Source: Candidatus Eiseniibacteriota bacterium | GTDB lineage: Bacteria > Eisenbacteria > RBG-16-71-46 > CAIMUX01 | Assembly: GCA_020633975.1 (NCBI GenBank) | Contig: JACKCR010000004.1 | Location: forward strand, 248,001-312,000 | Length of the DNA stretch: 64,000 nt | Reading direction: 5' to 3' | Made by a program: the position numbers and the translations under genes | Notes under the pieces: model-generated | Seen by the model: the letters and a program-made list of their open reading frames with translations, nothing else | Databases searched by the model: none | What the model was told of the DNA's origin: nothing | Shown: piece after piece, positions 16,412 to 24,810 of the stretch | Layout: each line of letters opens with the position of its first letter | Position numbering within the stretch: position 1 is the stretch's first letter

Positions 16412-17113
16412 TCAGTCGGGATTCGTCGCGAACACCGTCAGCTCCGTGATGAAGCCGCGGTCGTCCATCTCCAGCATCGACTTGATCGCGTGCGCGATCT
16501 CGAGGGGGCGCAGCTTCTTCTCACTCTGCTTCTGCTCGTATCCGGCGGTCTTCCCGAAGTCTGTGAGGACCTCACTAGGATTGACCTGCATCACGCGAAC
16601 TTCGTGCTTTCGGAGTTCGGCGCGCCAACACTCGGTCATTGCACCGAGAGCGAACTTGCTCGCGGTGTAGGCCGTTCCGCCTGCGAATCCGCGAGATCCG
16701 GCGGTCGATGACACGTTGATGATGTTGCCGCCGCCGTGCTCCACGAAGTGACGGGCCGCTTCCTTGGCCATGAGCATTGCGCCGAAGACGTTGGTCTCCA
16801 TCACCTCACGGAAGTCTTGGACGTCTAGCTCGAGCAAGGGGCCGAAGTTGCCGAAGCCCGCGTTGTTGACGAGGACGTTGAGCCCGCCGAGCTTCTCGAC
16901 CGCCTGGGAGACACCGTTTCGGACTTCGTCTTCGCTCCGGACATCGAGGACAACGGGAATCGCACCCACTTCGCGGGCAGCCTCCTCCAGGACGTCCTTG
17001 CGTCGGCCGGTGATCACGACCTTGGCGCCGCCCTCGACGAGAAGACGGGCCGTCTCCTTCCCGATTCCAGTGCCTCCGCCGGTGATCAGCGCACGTACGT
17101 TCTCGAGCTTCAC
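16412..17113 (-). CDS. Short-chain dehydrogenase/reductase, 3-ketoacyl reductase-like
   Basis: A 233-residue classical SDR: LITGGGTGIGKETARLL (cofactor motif), VVITGRRKDVLEEAA with two Arg after beta2 that favour NADP, then LNVLVNNAGFGNFG. Catalytic residues are Ser in INVSSTAGSRG and the YTASKFAL Tyr/Lys pair. The C-terminus (VMQVNPSEVLTDF) fits general 3-oxoacyl-ACP-reductase-like enzymes, but the substrate is not assignable. The ATG at 17113 has GAGGAGGGG upstream. Its 3' end faces the importer operon. Confidence 0.88.
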   Translation of the reverse strand: MKLENVRALITGGGTGIGKETARLLVEGGAKVVITGRRKDVLEEAAREVGAIPVVLDVRSEDEVRNGVSQAVEKLGGLNVLVNNAGFGNFGPLLELDVQDFREVMETNVFGAMLMAKEAARHFVEHGGGNIINVSSTAGSRGFAGGTAYTASKFALGAMTECWRAELRKHEVRVMQVNPSEVLTDFGKTAGYEQKQSEKKLRPLEIAHAIKSMLEMDDRGFITELTVFATNPD

Positions 17114-17222
17114 ATCCCCTCCTCTTCCATGGTTCTGCCGTCTTGGAACACGGCTATGGATGCCGGAGAGGCGGGTGAGGATACGCTCCTCGGAGCTGAG
17201 GACACGCCCCTCGAACCGAGGC

Positions 17223-19373
17223 TCAGCCGTTACGAGTCGCGGGGACTTGGGAGCGGGGGAGCAAGACCGTCATGGTCGTTCCTTCCCCGGTCGTGGATTC
17301 CACGTGGATCGTTCCGCCCGCCCGCTGCGCGGACCGAAGAGCTCCCCAGAGACCAAGACCCGCCCCGCTGCCTTTCTTCGTCGTGAAGAGAGGTTCGAAG
17401 ATCCGATCGCGGATGTCCGCGGGGATCCCTTGGCCAGTGTCCCGTACGGAGATCTCGACGTAGCTGTGGTCTGGGAGAAGGAACTTCGCAGACTCGCGTG
17501 TAGTGATCGTGAGTTCTCCCGGGCCGTCGATCGCGTCTCGACCGTTCAGGATGAGGTTGATCAGGACCCGTTCCAGCTCGTTCGGACTCCCCTCGATGAA
17601 CCCACTGATCTCGTTCGTGATGTGGAACCGGATCCGGGACGGCACGAGTGCCCGCGCGTGGACGGTGACCTTGTCGACCAGCTCGCGAAGATCGATTCCG
17701 TCTCCCGTGGCGGCGGGCATCTCGACGGCGAAGTCGAGGATGCCTCGAGTGGTCGTGACGCCGTGTTCGGCCGCATGGATCAAGCACTCGAGCGCTTTCC
17801 GCGGAGCGCCATCGAGCCCGGCGTTTCGCAGAGTGTGAGCGGATGCGAGGATTGCGAGGAGGGTGTTCTGTACGTCGTGAGCGATCGTGGCGGCGGACTG
17901 GCCGACGGCTCGGAGCCGCTCGCCTTCACTCAGGACTCCCATGAGCGTCGACGAACGTTGCTCCGCCTTCGTTCGCTCATCGATCTCCCGACGAAGTGCG
18001 AGGTTCGCCTCCGTGAGGCTCCGGGTTCGCTCCTCGACCATCTGCTCGAGCTGCTTGTGCGCATCGATGAGCACCTGCTCCTTCGCCTTCGCGATCTCTG
18101 CCTCGGTGCGGAAGCGCGCAGCCTGCGTCGATTCATTGAGCACCCGGTGAATCATCTTCCGTTCGAAGCGCAGAGCCTCGTGCATGATGTCCCGAGCTTC
18201 GCGACCGCGACTCAGGGCCGTCAGGATCTCCGCCTTCGTCAGCAGCAACGCGGCCAGGGTCTCTTCGAATGGGGTCGTTGTGGCAAGGCCGATCGCGAGC
18301 TCGATCTCTCCCAGCGCGTCTTCGACCCTTCCCAGAGCAAGCCACGCCCGGGCGCGAAAGTGGCGCGCCGCCTGCGCCTCGTTGGGCCTCCATGTCTCCA
18401 GGTCCGGCATGACTGCGAGGGCGGAATCGATGGTCTCGAGTGTCTCTTCCGGGCGTCCCCGTTCCACGAGGATTCCGGCGAGCGTGCACAGGCGTTGAGC
18501 CTGAGTTTCCGCCGGACTGTCACCGAGTTCGGCAAGGAGCGTTCGCGCCTCTGCTTCTGCTTCCTCCAGTCTGTTCAGCTCGAACAGCACGTCGACGATC
18601 AGGGACTTCGACCGAATGCGAAGTCGCGGCTCTTCGGGATCGAGCGGGACGGCGAGAGATTCGCGAGCGAGCCCCATGGCCGCTTCGTAGTCCTCCCCAG
18701 TCCCAACCGCACATGCGAGGTTGTGGAGGGCGTTGGCGAGCTCTCGCTTCGAATCGATGGCGCGCGCGGCCTCGACACACTTGCCGAGATGGTCGATCGA
18801 GCTGCTGAGTTCTCCCATCCGTCCGAGAGCGCGCGCGAAGACGGTGTGGATTCGGCACGTGTAGATAGACACCGGAAGGGCTTGGAGTCGCGCTTGGGCC
18901 ACGCGCGCGAGCTTCAGTACGTCCTCAGTCCCCCCTTGTCGGACCAAGAGGTCGGACCGTCCGAGGGCGAGCAGCCCTTCCAGTTCCTGATTTCCTGGTC
19001 CTAGTACTGCTGCGAGTGCGTCCGCCTCGTCGTACGCCCGTAGGCTCTGGTCCATCCGACCCGCGTCCTTGTGCAACGCTGCCTCGATCCAAAGACTGCG
19101 GACCAGAAACACTGGGTCGAGGTCGGGAGCTAGTCCATGGAGAAGCTCGGTTGCGGCGGCGGCCTCCCGGAGTTCGTAGGCACATGCCGCGGCCGAGATG
19201 CGGACCCGCGGATCACTCTTGCCTTTGGCCAACTCGAGGCCGCGACGCGGGTCCCACGCCTTGAGTTCCCAGATGAACTCCGCCCGTACACGCAGTTCCT
19301 CGCTGGGCGAGGCTGCGTTCATTTCCGCTTCCAGTCTGTCGAGTACGTCTGCTTGGGCCGAGCTGGCTCTCAC
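17223..19373 (-). CDS. Cytoplasmic TPR-sensor histidine kinase
   Basis: A soluble 716-residue sensor kinase with no membrane segment. The N-terminal 400 residues are tetratricopeptide-like helices (for example ALHNLACAVGTGEDYEAAMG and ARAWLALGRVEDALGEIELA). A coiled coil follows (VLIDAHKQLEQMVEERTRS). The H-box is ATIAHDVQNTLLAILAS, with Asp after His rather than the usual Glu. The ATPase has N-box NELERVLINLILNGRDAI, G1 DTGQGIP and G2 GLGLWGA. TPR arrays usually bind protein partners, so the input is probably a cytoplasmic protein. No response regulator is adjacent, so it is an orphan kinase here. Confidence 0.88.
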   Translation of the reverse strand: MRASSAQADVLDRLEAEMNAASPSEELRVRAEFIWELKAWDPRRGLELAKGKSDPRVRISAAACAYELREAAAATELLHGLAPDLDPVFLVRSLWIEAALHKDAGRMDQSLRAYDEADALAAVLGPGNQELEGLLALGRSDLLVRQGGTEDVLKLARVAQARLQALPVSIYTCRIHTVFARALGRMGELSSSIDHLGKCVEAARAIDSKRELANALHNLACAVGTGEDYEAAMGLARESLAVPLDPEEPRLRIRSKSLIVDVLFELNRLEEAEAEARTLLAELGDSPAETQAQRLCTLAGILVERGRPEETLETIDSALAVMPDLETWRPNEAQAARHFRARAWLALGRVEDALGEIELAIGLATTTPFEETLAALLLTKAEILTALSRGREARDIMHEALRFERKMIHRVLNESTQAARFRTEAEIAKAKEQVLIDAHKQLEQMVEERTRSLTEANLALRREIDERTKAEQRSSTLMGVLSEGERLRAVGQSAATIAHDVQNTLLAILASAHTLRNAGLDGAPRKALECLIHAAEHGVTTTRGILDFAVEMPAATGDGIDLRELVDKVTVHARALVPSRIRFHITNEISGFIEGSPNELERVLINLILNGRDAIDGPGELTITTRESAKFLLPDHSYVEISVRDTGQGIPADIRDRIFEPLFTTKKGSGAGLGLWGALRSAQRAGGTIHVESTTGEGTTMTVLLPRSQVPATRNG

Positions 19374-19632
19374 TACTCCTCACGATCTTGCGGCGGGCTG
19401 ACCGGGTCAATGAGCCCACTATTGTGGTTTGGATGGGGCGCCTTGGGCAAGTGCGGAGGACGCCGCCAAATGGCCGGAATCCGCCGTCCTGTTTCCCGCA
19501 TCTCTGGCCCGCTGTCGGACATCGAGTTGCAAATTCCCGTCTACTGCCTTTCAAAAAGCGACGACAACCGCGGTATCCCTGGAGATCGATCCTGGGATTC
19601 GTGGGCCAAATGCACCAATCGGGGAGAACATC

Positions 19633-19899
19633 ATGCTGGGCAATGAATCCGTACCTCATTGGTTCCGCCGTACCCTTTCCCTCCTCAACTCCGATATCTC
19701 GACCGGCCGACCCCGTGACTCGAACGGGCTCGACAGGGCGAGGCGATCGGCTGAGGAGAGGCGTCAGATGGCGCGCCGCAATGCGGAGTTGCGCCGTCGG
19801 CGGGGTCCGGCGGAGCTAGAGGAGATCGTGGCGAACTGGGAAGACCTACAGGCGCAGAAGGCGCGCTCGCGAGTCCGTAGCAAGTCGCGCATCTGGTAG
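19633..19899 (+). CDS. Small basic hypothetical protein
   Basis: An 88-residue frame, ATG at 19633 with GGGGAGA about six bases upstream. The second half is helical and highly charged (RSAEERRQMARRNAELRRRR, then LEEIVANWEDLQAQKARSR) and could form a coiled coil or bind nucleic acid. No family recognised. Coding bias is plausible after residue 25. It sits between the divergent TPR kinase and a palindrome-preceded lipoprotein gene. Confidence 0.4.
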   Translation: MLGNESVPHWFRRTLSLLNSDISTGRPRDSNGLDRARRSAEERRQMARRNAELRRRRGPAELEEIVANWEDLQAQKARSRVRSKSRIW

Positions 19900-19973
19900 G
19901 AACGACCGAGGTCGGGCGACCCGGGCCTGGGCGGGTGATCGGCCCAAGCTCGGCGCCCGACCTCGATCGGATG

Positions 19974-19992
19974 CACTCTCAACATGAGAGTG
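19974..19992. repeat. Fifth copy of the CTCTCA-N3-TGAGAG palindrome
   Basis: The sequence gcactctcaacatgagagtgt repeats the arms found at 5351-5529, with centre ACA instead of ACG. It lies about 60 bp upstream of the lipoprotein start at 20052, a suitable place for an operator. Confidence 0.75.
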
Positions 19993-20051
19993 TTCGCCCC
20001 CGATACCTGAGTGGATGGGACAACGACCACTGCTCGACCTTGGGGGGCGTG

Positions 20052-20465
20052 ATGAGTTTCAAGCCACTGCGGCACATGTTCGGACTCGGCTTGGGGATGT
20101 GCTTCCTTCTGGGGGCGGTCGGGTGCTCGGACGATAGTGCTACCGATCCGGACCTTCCGAAGACCGATACTATATGGATACGGGTGTCGACCGACGGGGT
20201 CGCTCCCATCATCACCGCCCACGCGACGCAGGCGGATGCCGAGACCGGCGATCGCCCGGTCGGTGTCGCTTCGAGTCCAGTGGACGACTCCGATCCCGCC
20301 CTCTACTTCTTCCGGAATGTCGACGCGTTCGAGCCGGACGCAACAGGTTGGCTCATCCGCCTCGAGACGAATCCGGTCTCCTCGGGCATCTGTGCCCAGG
20401 CAGAACCGGCTGCCGGCGTGGAGATGACGCTCTGCACCGACCTCGACCCGATCGCAGAGCCGTAG
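20052..20465 (+). CDS. Small lipoprotein of unknown function
   Basis: A 137-residue precursor: signal peptide MFGLGLGMCFLLGAVGC with a lipobox at LGAVGC, followed by SDDSATDPD, typical of lipoproteins from this type of organism. The mature part is acidic and beta-rich with two later Cys (SGICAQAEP and MTLCTDLDP) that could form a disulfide. No domain recognised. ATG 20052 was chosen because it starts the signal peptide. A dispersed palindrome lies 60 bp upstream and may control it. Confidence 0.75.
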   Translation: MSFKPLRHMFGLGLGMCFLLGAVGCSDDSATDPDLPKTDTIWIRVSTDGVAPIITAHATQADAETGDRPVGVASSPVDDSDPALYFFRNVDAFEPDATGWLIRLETNPVSSGICAQAEPAAGVEMTLCTDLDPIAEP

Positions 20466-20596
20466 GAGAGTCGTAGGAGAGTCGTTGGACGCGTCCACCG
20501 CGTCCGGTGAGTTCGTCTCTCCGACCTTGGCCGCCACGGTCGGGAGATTGCCACGCCCTGCGGTGCATGCGAGTCGAGTACACCAGCCGAGTCTGC

Positions 20597-20602
20597 TAGA
20601 CT
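20597..20602 (+). promoter_or_regulatory. -10 element giving a probable leaderless mRNA
   Basis: TAGACT lies six bases before the GTG start at 20609, with no ribosome-binding site between. Transcription would start at or next to the start codon. The same arrangement occurs before three other genes in this window. Confidence 0.4.
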
Positions 20603-20608
20603 CTCTCC

Positions 20609-22165
20609 GTGCTCGAAGTGCTTCGGAACGGTTGTGTCGGCCGTTCGTGCCGACAGGTAGCGGACCTCGTCGCCCGATCCGTTCGCCCGATCCTGCCTAG
20701 CACCGCTGCTCTGTTTGCGCTCCTTCTCCCCGCATCCGCATTCTCGACCACCCTCCTCGTCCCGAACGAGTTCGGTTCCATTGCGGAAGCCCTGGTTGCT
20801 GCCTCGGCGGGGGACAGCGTGCTCGTTTCGGCCGGCGTCTACACCGAGGCGATGCAGACGACACCTCATGGTCCCTCCATGATCGTGATGGCTTCGGATG
20901 TCGTCCTCCGGAGTGTCCAGGGGCCGGAAGCCACGATCCTCGATGCGGCTGGTGCGGGGCGATGCGTGTACTTCGGGGAGGTCGGTCCGTCCACGCGACT
21001 CGAAGGGTTCACGATCCAAGGAGGCGTCGCGCTCGGAACGGAGCTGTACGAGGACCATGGGGGTGGCGTCTTCTGTTTCCACTCCTCACCGATCGTTCGC
21101 GACTGCGTCCTCCTGGATAACGTGGCGGGGATCGGTGGCGGCATGGCTTGCGATCACCCGTCGACGCCGACGATTCACGGATGCCGGTTCGAGCGGAACG
21201 AAGCGCTCGACGGTGGAGGCTTTGCGTTTCTCGGTTCCTCCGCCGCGCGTCTGGAACTCTGCGAGTTCCGCGAGAACGAAGCGGTTCGTGGCGGGGCTGT
21301 CGAGTGCCACGTGTCGACTCCGACGATCGAAGGCTGCACCTTCGAACGGAACCATGCGAGTTCGGTGGGCGGCGCCATCCACGTGTTCTTGGGTGGGCCG
21401 CACGTCCTCGGATCGACTTTCTGGCAAGACGACGCAGAGCTCGGCGGAACGGTCCGCGCCGAGTCGGGGAGTCTGGTCGAGATCCTGAACTGCACTGTTG
21501 CGGCGTCCGCGGTCAACGGACCGAGTTCGAGTGGAGCGATCTCTCTGCTCGACTCCTTCGCATCGATCGACGGATCGATCGTGGCGTTCACGGATTCGGG
21601 CAGTGCCGTGCACTGTGAGGGTTCGTCGTCGGGAGCGGACGTCTTCTGCTCGGACTTCTATGGGAACGCCGGCGGAGATTGGGTCGACTGTGTTGCCGGC
21701 GCGTTCGGCGGTGGGAACATCGCGGAGGATCCGTTCTTCTGTAGCCTCGGTACCGGCGATCTCGAGCTCGATGCGTCCTCGCCATGCGCGGGAAGTGGCA
21801 ACGGTGACTGTGGTCAGATCGGCGCGCTGCCGGTGGGGTGCGACGTATCCGACGTACCTATGGGAGCCGTGTCTGAGTCGACTGGCGGGCAATGGCTCTC
21901 GTTGTCTCTCGCCGAGAACCCGGTTCAGGATCGACTCCGGATCCAGTTGGACCTCGCGGTGCCCGCAGAGGTCCGGTTCGAAGTGGTCGACCCAGTCGGG
22001 CGAGTCGTGTCTCGTTTCGCTACGGCGACGATGCCGGCCGGGCGCTCGTCGGTCGAGTGGGATGTTCGTTCAAACGAGCATCGTCCACTTGCACGAGGCG
22101 TCTACTTCCTGCGCGCTCGCGCGAGAGGTGCGACGTCGGCCCGGAGCTTCGTGGTGGGTCGATAG
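20609..22165 (+). CDS. Secreted parallel beta-helix surface protein with sorting domain
   Basis: A 518-residue exported protein. A hydrophobic segment (LPSTAALFALLLPASAFS) is followed by VPNEFGSIAEALVAASAGDSV, the usual opening of right-handed beta-helix proteins. Many rungs follow (GGGVFCFHSSPIVRDCVLLD, GGGFAFLGSSAARLELCEFR, GGAIHVFLGGPHVLGSTFWQ). The C-terminal 90 residues (LAENPVQDRLRIQLDL, VDPVGRVVSRF, RGVYFLRARA) form a type IX-like or FlgD-like sorting domain. Such proteins are usually surface adhesins or carbohydrate-active; no catalytic residues were identified. The start is GTG and the mRNA is probably leaderless. Confidence 0.85.
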   Translation: MLEVLRNGCVGRSCRQVADLVARSVRPILPSTAALFALLLPASAFSTTLLVPNEFGSIAEALVAASAGDSVLVSAGVYTEAMQTTPHGPSMIVMASDVVLRSVQGPEATILDAAGAGRCVYFGEVGPSTRLEGFTIQGGVALGTELYEDHGGGVFCFHSSPIVRDCVLLDNVAGIGGGMACDHPSTPTIHGCRFERNEALDGGGFAFLGSSAARLELCEFRENEAVRGGAVECHVSTPTIEGCTFERNHASSVGGAIHVFLGGPHVLGSTFWQDDAELGGTVRAESGSLVEILNCTVAASAVNGPSSSGAISLLDSFASIDGSIVAFTDSGSAVHCEGSSSGADVFCSDFYGNAGGDWVDCVAGAFGGGNIAEDPFFCSLGTGDLELDASSPCAGSGNGDCGQIGALPVGCDVSDVPMGAVSESTGGQWLSLSLAENPVQDRLRIQLDLAVPAEVRFEVVDPVGRVVSRFATATMPAGRSSVEWDVRSNEHRPLARGVYFLRARARGATSARSFVVGR

Positions 22166-22269
22166 GGGGAACCATCTATAGACCCGCTCGACCCTGCCCG
22201 TAACAATCGGTTTCCGGTCGAACCACAGGTTCGGCACATTCCGGAGCTATCAGTTACAGGGCCAACCCC

Positions 22270-23607
22270 ATGCAACTACCTATCCGGAGGAGTCGGCTCC
22301 TCGCTTCGTTGAGTTCGCTCGCGATCGTTGCGCTTATCTGGGGCTGCAGCGCGTTCGATGATTACCTGGACAAGGATCCGGACGCATTCCTCGGCCCTCC
22401 GCCGGACCTCACCCCACCGGTCGTCACCGTACAGGCCCCGGCTGGTGCGGACAGTCTCCACGCGTCGCCGGTCGGTGGGCGCGACGCGGTCGTCGAAGTC
22501 GCGGCTTCGGACGATATCGAGCTGAGGGAAGTCGCGATCCTCATCGACGACCGGCTCGAGGCACTCCTCACCGATCCCCCGTTCACCTTCACCTGGGACA
22601 CGACGGTTCTCGACGAAGGCAGCGTCCACCGGATCTGGGCCCGGGCTACCGATTCGTCGGACAACAGCGCGGAAAGCGACACGGTCTATGCGGTCGTGTT
22701 CAACGCGGGTCCGCGAATTCGGATCATGTCCCCGGAGCGGAGCGCGTTCGTCCAGGGCGACATCGAGATCGAGGTCGAGGCGGACGATCCACGCGTCCCG
22801 ATCCAGCGGGTCGACTTCCTCATCGATGGGATTCCGATCGGGAGCGACTCGAACGCTCCGTTCAGCTACACCTGGAGTTCCCAGGACTATCCGCCCGGCA
22901 GTCACTTCCTGAGCGCGATGGCGACAGGGGAGAACGGGTCGCTCGGGATCAGTCCGTTCGTCTCGATCCTGCTCAACAACTCTCCGCCGCGCGTTCAGCT
23001 GGAGTTCCCGGAGACCGGCCGCGCGGTCGCGCATCTCGGAACGATTCCGTTCAGCGCTTCGGCTGTCGATACCGTACACGGTGCGATTCCTGACAGTCTT
23101 CTCTGGACGTCGAGCATCGACGGAGAGATCGGGCGTGGCGGGTACTTCTGGAAGTCGGGGCTGACGCCGGGCGTGCACGACATCGTGGTCTCTGCGCGAA
23201 ACGCCTGGGGGCTCGAGTCGTTCGACGAGATCCAGCTCGTCGTACGCGAGACTCCGACCATCTCGCTCTGCTGGGACATGTTCTATCCGTTCATCCTCAC
23301 GGAGTGCTACGTCTGCCACAACCCTGGGGCCCCAGAGATTCCGGACAGCGAGTTCGACATGTCGACGTGGATCACGATGCTCGAGGGTGGCAAGAGCCAG
23401 CGCGAGCTGGGGCTACGTGCGCTCGTGCCGTGCAAACCGGACTCGAGCCTCATCTGGATCAAGATCACCGATGACACGCCTCTGGTGGGGGATCCGATGC
23501 CGCCACCTGACAGTCGCGAGCCGCTGACTCCAGAACAGAAAGAGATGATCCGGATCTGGATCGAAGAAGGCGCACCGCCGGACGAGGGGCTCGAAGGTGG
23601 CTGTTGA
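22270..23607 (+). CDS. Ig-domain lipoprotein with C-terminal c-type haem motif
   Basis: The first gene of the electron-transfer operon, 445 residues. The lipobox is ALIWGC (Cys 26). Two or three Ig-like beta domains of the Big_9 type follow (TPPVVTVQAP, VEVAASDDIELREVAILIDD, PIQRVDFLIDGIPIGSDS). The C-terminus is a small cytochrome domain with haem motif CYVCH (about residue 348), then MPPPDSREPLTPEQKEMIRI and WIEEGAP, the form of PSCyt-like cytochromes. It should be lipid-anchored with one covalent haem. It overlaps the porin gene by 11 bases, implying coupled expression. Confidence 0.85.
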   Translation: MQLPIRRSRLLASLSSLAIVALIWGCSAFDDYLDKDPDAFLGPPPDLTPPVVTVQAPAGADSLHASPVGGRDAVVEVAASDDIELREVAILIDDRLEALLTDPPFTFTWDTTVLDEGSVHRIWARATDSSDNSAESDTVYAVVFNAGPRIRIMSPERSAFVQGDIEIEVEADDPRVPIQRVDFLIDGIPIGSDSNAPFSYTWSSQDYPPGSHFLSAMATGENGSLGISPFVSILLNNSPPRVQLEFPETGRAVAHLGTIPFSASAVDTVHGAIPDSLLWTSSIDGEIGRGGYFWKSGLTPGVHDIVVSARNAWGLESFDEIQLVVRETPTISLCWDMFYPFILTECYVCHNPGAPEIPDSEFDMSTWITMLEGGKSQRELGLRALVPCKPDSSLIWIKITDDTPLVGDPMPPPDSREPLTPEQKEMIRIWIEEGAPPDEGLEGGC

Positions 23608-24748
23608 TCTACTGCGCACCCGTCGTTGGACGGCCCGGTTCGAGGTGAGCGTGTTCTCGGCTCTCCTCATGCACGCGGGGCTCGTGCTGCCAGTCGTGCT
23701 ACTCCTGACGAGCACATTTCTCACGTCGGCTCATGCCGCACGTTGGGACTGGTCGGGTTCTGTCTCGGTCGACCAGAAGTTACTGGACCTGGCGAACCCC
23801 GAAGAGGACACGAACAGCGGCGAGATCGTGGAGTGGGCGCTCAAGACGACGGTCGAGGTGTCGGACAAGGTGACCGCGAACGTCAAGCTCTGCACCACGT
23901 GTCATGGACTCACCGTCGACCAGGCGTATGCGGAAGTGCGCTTCCATCCTCTGCTCGGAATGGAAGCCGGACGGATCAACGTTCCCTTCGGTGACTACTA
24001 TCTCCGCCACGATCCCGCGAACGACAAGCTCGGATCGAAGCCGCTTCCGTACGCGATGGGTCACATGGTGCGGTTCCGCGCCGACCAGTTCAACTTGGGC
24101 GTCGTCCCGATGCCGTACAGCGACCAGGGCGTGTCGTTCTTCGGAGATGCCTGGTTCAGGGACAGCATCCAGCTCTGGTATGCGGCCTATGCCGTCAACG
24201 GCTTCCGCGCAGCAACCCCGCGGGACTTCAACTTCAAGAATCAGGTAGCGGACGGTTCGTTCATCGACAACAACCACGAGCCGGCCTTGGGAGGACGCGT
24301 CGGAATCGCTCAGGAGCACGTCTCCCTCGGCGCTTCCTACATGACCGGCGCGTATGACGCGGACAGCGACTACGACTATGACGTCTGGGGCGTCGACTTG
24401 GGTGCGACCCTTGGGTCCATCCACTTTCGCTCCGAGTACCTCGAGCGGACCACGAACGTATTGGCGGAGGACGTGCGCCGGGACCTGACGAAGCGAGGCT
24501 TCTACATGCAGGCCGAAGTCCCTGTCGGGCGGTATCTCGAGTTCGTGGGACGGTTCGACGGACTCGTGCGAGAGGGGCCGATTCTCGGCACGTCGAACGA
24601 CGAGTCGTCCGGAATCGGCCGATGGACGGCCGGGCTCAACATTGCTCCGTCGATCGACTACACGTTCCGGATGAGCTACGAGTACTGGCGGTTCACTGAC
24701 TTCTCCGACGTCAGGCTCGTCCATCTCGGGGTGGTGGTTTCGTACTAG
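23597..24748 (+). CDS. Outer-membrane beta-barrel porin carrying one CxxCH haem motif
   Basis: A 383-residue precursor. After a signal peptide ending LTSAHA, the chain reads as alternating amphipathic strands (WDWSGSVSVD, GQVADGSFIDNN-type turns, AGLNIAPSIDYTFRMSYEYW) and ends LGVVVSY, with the C-terminal aromatic residue expected of a barrel inserted by Bam. Residues 99-103 are CTTCH, a canonical covalent haem site, in a short strand-turn (KLCTTCHGLTVDQAY). Porin-cytochrome systems normally put haems on a separate subunit inside the barrel, so a haem motif in the barrel protein itself is unusual. The start is GTG, overlapping the previous gene. Confidence 0.78.
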   Translation: MAVDLLRTRRWTARFEVSVFSALLMHAGLVLPVVLLLTSTFLTSAHAARWDWSGSVSVDQKLLDLANPEEDTNSGEIVEWALKTTVEVSDKVTANVKLCTTCHGLTVDQAYAEVRFHPLLGMEAGRINVPFGDYYLRHDPANDKLGSKPLPYAMGHMVRFRADQFNLGVVPMPYSDQGVSFFGDAWFRDSIQLWYAAYAVNGFRAATPRDFNFKNQVADGSFIDNNHEPALGGRVGIAQEHVSLGASYMTGAYDADSDYDYDVWGVDLGATLGSIHFRSEYLERTTNVLAEDVRRDLTKRGFYMQAEVPVGRYLEFVGRFDGLVREGPILGTSNDESSGIGRWTAGLNIAPSIDYTFRMSYEYWRFTDFSDVRLVHLGVVVSY

Positions 24749-24810
24749 GGCGTTGGCGTGGTGGCGCTACGGGTCGTGCTTCGCGGGCGATGGGCAACTT
24801 CAGGGGAGGG

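Noticed and set aside
16764-19004. A 746-codon open frame on the plus strand opposite the TPR histidine kinase
   Set aside because: The minus strand has clear kinase and TPR motifs and the plus frame has neither a ribosome-binding site nor recognisable sequence.
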